DNA from: Bacteriovorax stolpii
GTDB taxonomy: Bacteria; Bdellovibrionota; UBA1018
Assembly (NCBI GenBank): GCA_945860415.1
Contig: CAMAQA010000025.1
Location: forward strand, 1 to 35,520
Length of the DNA stretch: 35,520 nt
Direction of reading: 5' to 3'
A program made the translations under genes and the position numbers. The stretch's first letter is position 1; the number at the start of each line of letters is the position of its first letter. Shown in pieces: positions 23,895-31,076 of the stretch. Under the pieces are notes generated by a model. The model saw nothing but the letters and a program-made list of their open reading frames with translations, made no database searches and was not told the origin of the DNA.

Positions 23895-25346
23895 TTAACG
23901 GGGCTCGCAAACCCAGAGGTGGATGCCCTTGGGCCTGAAGCCGAATCGGAGAGTGTTGATGGATCCCTGGCGTCGGCATTGTGCGCCCGTGAACAGCGGC
24001 TCCTGAGTGTAGCGGTCGTCCTGGACGTAGAGCACGGGTTTCAAGAGCTCGGGCCAGGCGCCGGATGGTGATTCTGCGATCACTTCCGAAAGCTGGGGCC
24101 ATTCGAGCCTCTCAGCCAGGGTCGATGGCGCAAGCGTGGCGCGTCGCGACGGCCAGAGCGCGAATGCGGCCTGAGCTGCAGTCTGGTATCGCGATCCGAT
24201 GACTGGCAGCTCCGCTGGAACCTGCGTCTCCGCAACGAGCCGAGGCAGCTCTCTCCAGCCCGTGAGGTCATTGGAGACATCCCAGAGCGGATTGGCAGCA
24301 CGACCCGTCCACTGCTGGGTGATCCAGGAACTGAGCGGAAACTGGGTGAGCCCGACACTGAACACCAGAAGGCACGAAACGAATGCCAGGTGAATCCGCG
24401 CCAGGGTGCGCGAGGAGTGTAGCGCTGCCCAGAGGCCGATCGGAAGCCAGGCGACGAGAGCCCAATGGGGTTTGAACGCCGAAACCGCCGGCTGCACGAA
24501 AAAGATCGTGGCGGGCGCCGTCCACGCTGCAAGGAAAAGCTCCTGACGATTCAGCTTTCGGCGCAGCGGGCTGAGCGCGAAAAAGCCTCCAGCCGCAAGG
24601 AGCGCAGGTCCGGCAAACAGAACCTGCGACGACCAGAACGTCCTCCAGCGCTGCCAGTCGAGCGAGGCTCCGGCATGCCTGGATTTGAACTGGTACAGAA
24701 GCGCCACCCAGTCGTGCTGCGAGTTCCAGATGAGGATCGGCGCCGCAGCGGCAAGCATTCCGATGAGCAATGCCAGCAGCGACTGGGCCCGGGCCTGGCG
24801 TGCGAAAAACACCAGGCAGGCCGCAGCCGAGGCGCAGTAGAGCACTGCAGAAAATTTCGACAGCAGCCCGATCATGGCGCCAAGCGCGAGCAGGAGAAGA
24901 TCGCGGCCGCGAAGCGAATCGCCCTCGCAGATGGACCAGCAGGCCCGGAAGCAGAGTATCCACCCGAGAAGAAGCGAGTGGTCCGGCACCATCATCCAGC
25001 TCAAGGCCGCGAGGCCCGGAAGCACCACAAACGACAGCGATGCAGCATTCGCGGTGCTCCGAATTCGCCTGATCCATTCGGCGGCCAGCAACAGCGTGGT
25101 TCCGGAGAGCAGGACGCCGGGAAGACGAACGACCAGCTCTCTCGGAAGATGAAGCCAGCTCAGGGCGCGTTCGGACAGCGCGATGATCCATGCCACGAGT
25201 GGAGGGTGGTAGACGTAGCCGAAGGCAGGTGAGCGCGAGAGCACCCAGTAATAGGCTTCGTCGTCGCTGATTCCGAGAGTGGCTGCCTGGAATAGCCAGG
25301 CCAGTGAGAGCGCCGCAAACAGGAGGGCAGGCGAGAGCCTCGCCAT
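23895..25346 (-). CDS. GT39/ArnT-like membrane glycosyltransferase
   Basis: A 483-residue polytopic protein with an N-terminal hydrophobic helix, then the conserved first periplasmic loop ISDDEAYYWVLSRSPAFGYV followed by YHPPLVAWIIAL. The acidic DDE-YY motif is the hallmark of the PMT/ArnT (GT39/GT83) family, which uses polyprenyl-phosphate sugars to modify proteins or lipid A on the outer face of the inner membrane. About ten further hydrophobic segments follow, and the last ~100 residues form a soluble domain. The acceptor and donor are unknown. The ATG lies 1 nt after the stop of the carboxypeptidase gene, so translation is probably coupled. Confidence 0.85.
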   Translation of the reverse strand: MARLSPALLFAALSLAWLFQAATLGISDDEAYYWVLSRSPAFGYVYHPPLVAWIIALSERALSWLHLPRELVVRLPGVLLSGTTLLLAAEWIRRIRSTANAASLSFVVLPGLAALSWMMVPDHSLLLGWILCFRACWSICEGDSLRGRDLLLLALGAMIGLLSKFSAVLYCASAAACLVFFARQARAQSLLALLIGMLAAAAPILIWNSQHDWVALLYQFKSRHAGASLDWQRWRTFWSSQVLFAGPALLAAGGFFALSPLRRKLNRQELFLAAWTAPATIFFVQPAVSAFKPHWALVAWLPIGLWAALHSSRTLARIHLAFVSCLLVFSVGLTQFPLSSWITQQWTGRAANPLWDVSNDLTGWRELPRLVAETQVPAELPVIGSRYQTAAQAAFALWPSRRATLAPSTLAERLEWPQLSEVIAESPSGAWPELLKPVLYVQDDRYTQEPLFTGAQCRRQGSINTLRFGFRPKGIHLWVCEPR

Positions 25347-25347
25347 T

Positions 25348-26337
25348 TCAACGACCCAGAGAAGCGCGTTTCACGCGATCGATGGAGCGCATTCGACTGA
25401 CTTCCAGGTCGGGAACCTGGAACTCGATCATGGTCCGGATGCCCTGTTCGAATTGGCGCCAGTATTCCTCCGACTTCTTCGCCTGGGCCGAGGGCAGCTC
25501 CAGCGTCAGTGTGGGAATTCCCATTTCCTGTCCGGTGTAATTGCCGAGCGATCCAGGAAAGAAGCCTCCCGAAGTGGCCTTGAGCTTGCTCCGGAGAGTC
25601 ATGCATTCCTGCACGTAGTCCTTCGGAAATCGGGCAAGTGAAAGATGGGATGGACCGTCATAATCCATGAAGTTCAGCGGCGCGTGCATGGCCAGGATCT
25701 TCTGGGGCTTCGAGTCCTTGACCAGCTCCATCTGGAAGATCGTTTCCGGCTCCGTGGCAGGCTGATGCCCCGGAAAACGGCGTGCATTCGATGCAAATTT
25801 CGTCTTCCACATCTTGAGCGCCAGCTCGTGCCAGTCGCGAGTGGGCAGATTTCGATTCAGGTCGACCTTGTGCGCGTTCGTGCGTGTCCTCGTCTTCCGA
25901 AAAAATCCGTCCGGATTCACCATCGGAGCAACGACCACCCGAATGGACTGCTTGCGAAGCCGCTCCTCGTTTTGCACCAGGTAGTGCGCGAGCTTGAGCA
26001 CCAGGTAAAGCGGAGTGTTCTCATCGCCGTGGACCATGCTGATGACGAGGGTCGTGTTGGTGGCCTGTGTGTCGCCGAACTCCGCCACTGGAATGGGTTT
26101 GCCGAGGACGGACAAGTGCTTCGAGACTTTCCATGGAATTCCGGCGCAGGGCTCGAGCTTCCAGCCCAGCTTGTGAATCTCCGTCCTGAGATTCGAGCAC
26201 CACTGCTCCAGCGTCCACGGCTCATGGACGGGGTCGCGCGTCGGGCGGGTATCCTTTGCACTTGAAACGGCGGGCGATGCCGACGCGGCAAGAGAAACGA
26301 GCACCAGCAGGCCCGTCCAGAGCATAGGACGCTTCAT
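25348..26337 (-). CDS. Exported M14 zinc carboxypeptidase, MpaA-like (murein peptide amidase family)
   Basis: A 329-residue peptidase with a signal peptide (MKRPMLWTGLLVLVSLAASA, probable cleavage near residue 22-26). Zinc and catalytic residues are His103 and Glu106 (VHGDENTP), the substrate-binding DLNRN (Asn161-Arg162), His218 (AMHAPLNFMDYDG) and the general base Glu280 (TLTLELPSAQ). The HAPLN and LTLELP segments are typical of MpaA-type gamma-D-glutamyl-diaminopimelate amidases acting on peptidoglycan peptides. E. coli MpaA is cytoplasmic, so an exported version suggests periplasmic or external wall peptides. The start ATG overlaps the DedA stop (ATGA), with GGGAGG just upstream. Confidence 0.85.
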   Translation of the reverse strand: MKRPMLWTGLLVLVSLAASASPAVSSAKDTRPTRDPVHEPWTLEQWCSNLRTEIHKLGWKLEPCAGIPWKVSKHLSVLGKPIPVAEFGDTQATNTTLVISMVHGDENTPLYLVLKLAHYLVQNEERLRKQSIRVVVAPMVNPDGFFRKTRTRTNAHKVDLNRNLPTRDWHELALKMWKTKFASNARRFPGHQPATEPETIFQMELVKDSKPQKILAMHAPLNFMDYDGPSHLSLARFPKDYVQECMTLRSKLKATSGGFFPGSLGNYTGQEMGIPTLTLELPSAQAKKSEEYWRQFEQGIRTMIEFQVPDLEVSRMRSIDRVKRASLGR

Positions 26338-26954
26338 GAACCCTCCCGCACCGCTTTGCGCTGACCGAGGTACCACTTGGTGATGAAGAACAGGATCACC
26401 GCCATGATAACCGCGAGGATGCCGTATTCGAAGTTGCGCATGACCCGGATGAAATGGTCGATCTCATCTCCGAAGATGTAGACGCCACCGACGATGGCCG
26501 GAACGCTCAGGAGCGCGGCGATGCCGTCAAAACAGAAAAAAACGCTGAACGGAAGATGAAGGACGCCGGCCGAGAAGAAGATCGGAGCGCGAAGGCCCGG
26601 CATGAAGCGGGCCGCAAAAATCAGCTTGTTGCCGTATTTCTTGAACTTGCCCTGCACGGCATCCAAGCGGTCGTCCGGAAGCACCTTGTGGAAGAACCAC
26701 TTCTTGGTCAGTGCCCGGCCGTACTTGGCTCCCAGCCAGAACACGAACGAGTCGCCGATCATGACTCCCGCCATGCAGACGGCAATCATGACCCAGACAT
26801 TGCAGACTCCGTAATAAGCCAGGATTCCGCCCACCACGAGCGTGATGTCCTCGGGAATCGGCACCCCGAGGCCGCAGGCCAGCAGGATGCCGAACACGAT
26901 GATGTACGGCATCGGGCCATAAAAGTTCAGGAGAAAGTCAACCAGGGCGTCCAT
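26334..26954 (-). CDS. DedA-family membrane protein
   Basis: A 206-residue VTT/SNARE-associated family membrane protein. The start MDALVDFLLNFYGPMPY fits typical DedA N-termini and has AAAGG upstream, so ATG 26954 is preferred over ATG 26984 or 26996. Conserved features are GVPIPEDITLVVGGILAY (the acidic Glu-Asp motif), FWLGAKYGRALTKK, and RFMPGLRAPIFFSAG (the conserved Arg-rich motif). A C-terminal helix lies at ~180-200. DedA proteins are implicated in undecaprenyl-phosphate or phospholipid flipping and envelope integrity. It overlaps the end of xerC by 17 nt and the start of the M14 gene by 4 nt. Confidence 0.92.
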   Translation of the reverse strand: MDALVDFLLNFYGPMPYIIVFGILLACGLGVPIPEDITLVVGGILAYYGVCNVWVMIAVCMAGVMIGDSFVFWLGAKYGRALTKKWFFHKVLPDDRLDAVQGKFKKYGNKLIFAARFMPGLRAPIFFSAGVLHLPFSVFFCFDGIAALLSVPAIVGGVYIFGDEIDHFIRVMRNFEYGILAVIMAVILFFITKWYLGQRKAVREGS

Positions 26955-27861
26955 TCTTGCCTTTGTTTCCGAGGGGATGAGCATCCCGATATTCATCGAG
27001 AAGCGTTCCCAAATCAACATGGGTGTATCGCTGCGTGGTGGATAGTCGTGAGTGGCCGAGCAGCTCCTGGATCGTCCGGAGATCTGCACCTGCTGCTAGC
27101 AGGTGGGTGGCAAAACTATGGCGTAGTCCATGGGGCGAGAGGCTTTTCGCCGAGGCCAGTCGCACCAGGTGCCGGGCGAGAATTCGAGCCACGCTCCGCG
27201 AGGTCAGGCGCCCACCCCTGAAGTTCACGAAAAGCGCGCGCTCGGAGGAGTGGCGCGGCGGATCCGGATTCTCCAGGTAATCGCGCACGGCCGCCAGTGC
27301 CGGACTACCCAGCGGCACCTGCCGCTCCTTGCTTCCTTTTCCGACGACTCGAACCCAACCGGCCTGCATGTCGACATCGTCCAGGTCGAGTCCCACCGCC
27401 TCGCTGACGCGAAGACCCGCGCCGTACATGACCTCAAAGAGCGCCCGGTCGCGCCTGCCCAGCGGCGTGGCGGAGTCGGGGGCGTGGATGAGCTCCAGCA
27501 TCTCTTCGATCTTGAGGAATTTCGGCAGCGAGCGCCGGGCCTTGGGTGTCGGCACAAGCGTTCCGATATCGCGTGCGAGCCATCCCCGCTGCCGTGAATG
27601 CCTCAGAAATCCTCGAATGGCCGACAGGTGCCTGCAGACCGAGCTGCGTTCCAGCGAGTCATTGAGCGAAGCGAGGTAGCCTCGCAGGCGTACCGGCTCG
27701 AAGCGGGCGTCGAGGTCGGACATGGTGGAGAACCCGGAGTCAGCCAGGAATCCGCTCCAGCGCTCGAGATCCCGGCGGTAGGCGGCAAGAGTGTGGGGGC
27801 TCAGCTTCCTCCGGTCCCGGAGCATCTCGAGATGCAGGTCAATGGCGGCCGAAAGGGTCAT
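26938..27861 (-). CDS. xerC: XerC/XerD-type tyrosine recombinase
   Basis: A 307-residue site-specific recombinase with the N-terminal SAM-like domain (SPHTLAAYRRDLERW) and a complete catalytic set: Arg151 (GAGLRVSE), Lys175 (GKGSKER), His244 and Arg247 (SPHGLRHSFATHLL), His270 (LLGHSRLSTTQ) and Tyr279 (RYTHVD). The length and the strong 'SPHGLRHSFATH' motif indicate a housekeeping Xer protein for chromosome dimer resolution rather than a phage integrase. It is divergent from trmFO across 44 bp, a pairing also found (in other orders) in many bacteria. No dif-like site was recognised here. Confidence 0.93.
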   Translation of the reverse strand: MTLSAAIDLHLEMLRDRRKLSPHTLAAYRRDLERWSGFLADSGFSTMSDLDARFEPVRLRGYLASLNDSLERSSVCRHLSAIRGFLRHSRQRGWLARDIGTLVPTPKARRSLPKFLKIEEMLELIHAPDSATPLGRRDRALFEVMYGAGLRVSEAVGLDLDDVDMQAGWVRVVGKGSKERQVPLGSPALAAVRDYLENPDPPRHSSERALFVNFRGGRLTSRSVARILARHLVRLASAKSLSPHGLRHSFATHLLAAGADLRTIQELLGHSRLSTTQRYTHVDLGTLLDEYRDAHPLGNKGKNGRPG

Positions 27862-27905
27862 GAGGAGAGTTTAAGGTTCCTTCGGGGCTGTGGTAAAGCG
27901 AGCGC

Positions 27906-29234
27906 ATGTCCGAACCCATCGTCCACGTCGTCGGAGCAGGCCTGGCCGGCAGCGAAGCCGCCTATTATTTGGCGGAACGCGGAATTCGCGTCGTTCTGCA
28001 TGAGATGAGGCCCGTGCGGATGACCGAGGCCCACAAGACGTCGCAGTGCGCCGAGCTGGTGTGCAGCAACTCCTTTAAATCCAAATCTCCGGTTTCAGCG
28101 CCAGGAATGCTCAAGGCCGAGATGACCCAGCTCGGATCTCTCGTTCTGAGGATGGCGGGCCAGTCCTCCGTGCCGGGGGGCGAGGCGATGGCGGTCGATC
28201 GCGACGTTTTTGCATCGCTGATCACTCGTGCGATCGATGGGCACCCGCTCATCAGGCGCGTTCCGGGAGAAATTTCTGAACCAGCGGCGGGCATCCCCAC
28301 GATCCTCGCGACAGGACCTCTGACTTCAGATTCTCTCTGCTCGTGGATTGCTCGCGCGACCGGGACGGAGGATCTGTACTTCTACGATGCCATCGCGCCG
28401 ATCATCGATGCCTCGAGCATCGACATGGAAAACGCCTTCATCGCCAACCGCTATGACAAGGGCGAAGAAGAAGCCTACCTCAACTGCCCGATGGACGAGG
28501 CACAGTACGACGCCTTCATCGATGCGCTGATCGCGGGCGAGAAGGTGGCGCCGAAGTCCTTCGAAAAAGAAAAATTCTTCGCCGGCTGCCAGCCCATCGA
28601 AGCGATCTGTGCCACCGGACGAGATAGCCTGCGCTACGGGCCGATGAAGCCTGTGGGATTGAACGACCCGAAGACAGGAAAACGCCACTACGCGGTCGTG
28701 CAGCTGCGGCCTGAAAACCGTGCTCGCACCGCGTACAACATGGTGGGGTTCCAGACGAAGCTCAAGTACGGCGAACAGTCGCGCGTCTTTCGCATGATTC
28801 CCGCGCTACGGAATGCTGAGTTCCTGCGCCTCGGATCCATCCACCGCAACACCTATGTGTGCGGCCCGAAGGTCCTGCGCCCGGATCTGTCGCTTCGCGG
28901 ACAGCCCAAGGTTTATCTCGCGGGACAGGTGACTGGAGTCGAGGGCTACCTCGAATCCGCTGCCTGCGGACTGCTCGCAGCGATCTTCGTCGAGCAGCGG
29001 GTAAAATCACTTCCGCACAGCGCTCCTCCGGCCAATACCGCGATGGGCGCGCTGCTTCGGTACGTCAGCGCCGGGGATGAAAAAAATTACCAGCCCCAGA
29101 ACGCCAATTTCAGCCTTTTTGACGTGGGGCTTTTCGACGGTGTTGCGGAACTCAAGCGCGACCAGGCCCGCGAGGAAATGGCCCGCCAGGCGATTCGGAA
29201 CTTCAAGCACTGGCAGGGGTCAGTCGAGGCCTGA
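27906..29234 (+). CDS. trmFO: TrmFO, folate/FAD-dependent tRNA (m5U54) methyltransferase
   Basis: A 442-residue flavoprotein that makes ribothymidine at position 54 of tRNA using methylenetetrahydrofolate and FAD. The FAD motif is VVGAGLAGSEAAYYLAERG. HEMRP and CSNSFKSKS hold Cys53, the residue linked to catalysis in Bacillus TrmFO. Cys228 lies in FFAGCQPIEAICATG, the second conserved Cys. QVTGVEGYLESAACGLLA and NFSLFDVGLFDG are family signatures. Its TGA abuts the stop of the convergent KimA-like gene (TGATCA at 29232-29237). Confidence 0.97.
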   Translation: MSEPIVHVVGAGLAGSEAAYYLAERGIRVVLHEMRPVRMTEAHKTSQCAELVCSNSFKSKSPVSAPGMLKAEMTQLGSLVLRMAGQSSVPGGEAMAVDRDVFASLITRAIDGHPLIRRVPGEISEPAAGIPTILATGPLTSDSLCSWIARATGTEDLYFYDAIAPIIDASSIDMENAFIANRYDKGEEEAYLNCPMDEAQYDAFIDALIAGEKVAPKSFEKEKFFAGCQPIEAICATGRDSLRYGPMKPVGLNDPKTGKRHYAVVQLRPENRARTAYNMVGFQTKLKYGEQSRVFRMIPALRNAEFLRLGSIHRNTYVCGPKVLRPDLSLRGQPKVYLAGQVTGVEGYLESAACGLLAAIFVEQRVKSLPHSAPPANTAMGALLRYVSAGDEKNYQPQNANFSLFDVGLFDGVAELKRDQAREEMARQAIRNFKHWQGSVEA

Positions 29235-31061
29235 TCAGGCCTTCAGGTGATAGCGCACGCTCGTGACCACGCGGTTGCGCTTGAACAGCAGCGCTGCGCG
29301 GATGAGGAATGCCGTCTGGTTGTGGAGCAGGCTATAGCGCCACTTCGACGTCACGAACTCCGGAATGATCACCGTCACGACTTCGTCGTGGCAGCACTCG
29401 GCCACATCATCGATGTACTCGAGCATCGGCCTCACCACCGACCGGAATGGTGATTTCAGGACCACAAACGGAATGTCGTGGGCCCAACGGGTCCACTCCG
29501 AGCGGATTCGATCGGTCGCGCCGGGATCGAGCTCGACGTAGCAGGCGCGAACATCATCGGAGATCGAAATCGCATAGCGGAGCGCCTCGATCACGCCGCG
29601 GTGGATTCCGGAAATCGGAATGATCACCGTGTGCTTGACCTTGTGGAGCTGGCGCGAGGGGGTCACCCCATCGAGCGAGAGCTCGCGGCCCACCGACAGG
29701 TAGTGGGCGTGGATGCGGGTGAAGAGAAGGACGATGAACGGCATCACGGCAATGACCATCCACGCACCATGCGAGAACTTGGTGGCCGCGATCACGGCAA
29801 GAACCACGAGGGTGGTGATCGCCCCGAAGCCATGGATCAGTAGGGCGCGAATCCAGCCGGGCTCGCGGTCCTGCCAGTGATGCCGGAGCATTCCGGCCTG
29901 CGATAGCGTGAACGACAGGAACACTCCGACGGCGTAGAGCGGAATGAGCCGATGCACGTTTCCTTCAAAGAGCACGATCAGGAAGATCGCCAGGAAGCTG
30001 AGCCCCATGATGCCATTCGAGAAGACCAGTCGGTCGCCCACGCTTGCCAGCTGCCGGGGCAGGTAGCGGTCGCGAGCCAGCATCGAGCAGAGGCGTGGAA
30101 AGCCTTCGAAGGCCGTGTTGGCGGCAGTGAACAGGATCAGGGCCGTGAAACCCTGGAAGAGGTAATACAGGCCGGTCTTGCCGAACACGGCACGAGCCAG
30201 CTGCGAGATCACCGTTTCGTCGGCCTGGGGCATGATGCCATAGACGTGGGCAAGCAGGCTCAGTCCGACAAAAAATACAGCGAGGATCGTGGCCATCCAC
30301 AGCAGCGTGGTCTTGGCGTTCTTAGTGCGAGGCTCCTGAAACGAGGTCACGCTATTGGCGATCGACTCGACGCCCGAGAGGGCTGCACATCCGGAAGCAA
30401 ACGAGCGGAGCAGGAGAAAGAGCGGAATCTCCGGATAAGTCTCGTGAAGAATCGGAGCAACCGGAACCGCCCTGCCATTCAGCAGGTTCATGGTGCCGGA
30501 GCCCAGCAGGAGCAGGAACGAGCCGATGAAAAAATAGGTCGGCAGGACGAGCAGGGCGCCGGCGTCGTGCTTGCCACGAAGGTGGACGACCATGATCAGG
30601 AGGATGACGATGGCGGAAAAGAGCTCGCGATGCCCTTGCAGCATCGGAATCGCCGAGTCGATGTTGGCAACTCCCGCTGCAACCGAGACGGCAACAGTCA
30701 GGGTGTAGTCGATCAGGAGTGCGGCGCCAGCAACCAGTCCCGCACCTTGTCCGAGGTTTTCCTTGGCGACCACATACGCGCTGCCGCCGCCCGGATAGGC
30801 GCGGATCGTCTGTCGATACGAGATCGTGATGATGATCAGCAGGAGTGCAATCGCTCCGGCCACGGGCATCGACCAGGAGACTGCAAGCGCCGAGAGCGCC
30901 GCCAGCGGAATCAGGATTTCCTCGGTGGCGTAGGCCGTGGAGGAAAGGGCGTCGGACGACATCAGGGCCAGCGCCTTCCATTTCGGAATGCGCGCGGACT
31001 CCGCCATCTGATTGGACAGGGGTTCACCGAGGAAAAATCTTTTGATGCGGCCCAAGGTCAT
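29235..31061 (-). CDS. KimA-like APC-superfamily potassium transporter
   Basis: A 608-residue polytopic transporter. The N-terminus KRFFLGEPL, then KALALMSSDALSSTAYATEE, the SYRQTIRAYPGGGSAYVVAK stretch, LIDYTLTVAVSVAAG, FASGCAALSGVESIANSV, LIPLYAVGVFLSFTLSQAGM and a soluble C-terminal domain of ~140 residues all parallel Bacillus KimA (YdaO), a K+/H+ symporter. Asp37, Tyr44, Asp118 and Tyr119 fall in the segments associated with the ion site of KimA (from memory). In Bacillus, KimA is controlled by c-di-AMP; I see no such riboswitch. It lies 15 nt downstream of the reductase-fusion gene, so co-transcription is likely, with GAGAG upstream as a weak ribosome-binding site. Confidence 0.85.
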   Translation of the reverse strand: MTLGRIKRFFLGEPLSNQMAESARIPKWKALALMSSDALSSTAYATEEILIPLAALSALAVSWSMPVAGAIALLLIIITISYRQTIRAYPGGGSAYVVAKENLGQGAGLVAGAALLIDYTLTVAVSVAAGVANIDSAIPMLQGHRELFSAIVILLIMVVHLRGKHDAGALLVLPTYFFIGSFLLLLGSGTMNLLNGRAVPVAPILHETYPEIPLFLLLRSFASGCAALSGVESIANSVTSFQEPRTKNAKTTLLWMATILAVFFVGLSLLAHVYGIMPQADETVISQLARAVFGKTGLYYLFQGFTALILFTAANTAFEGFPRLCSMLARDRYLPRQLASVGDRLVFSNGIMGLSFLAIFLIVLFEGNVHRLIPLYAVGVFLSFTLSQAGMLRHHWQDREPGWIRALLIHGFGAITTLVVLAVIAATKFSHGAWMVIAVMPFIVLLFTRIHAHYLSVGRELSLDGVTPSRQLHKVKHTVIIPISGIHRGVIEALRYAISISDDVRACYVELDPGATDRIRSEWTRWAHDIPFVVLKSPFRSVVRPMLEYIDDVAECCHDEVVTVIIPEFVTSKWRYSLLHNQTAFLIRAALLFKRNRVVTSVRYHLKA

Positions 31062-31076
31062 TTGAACTGGCTCTCA

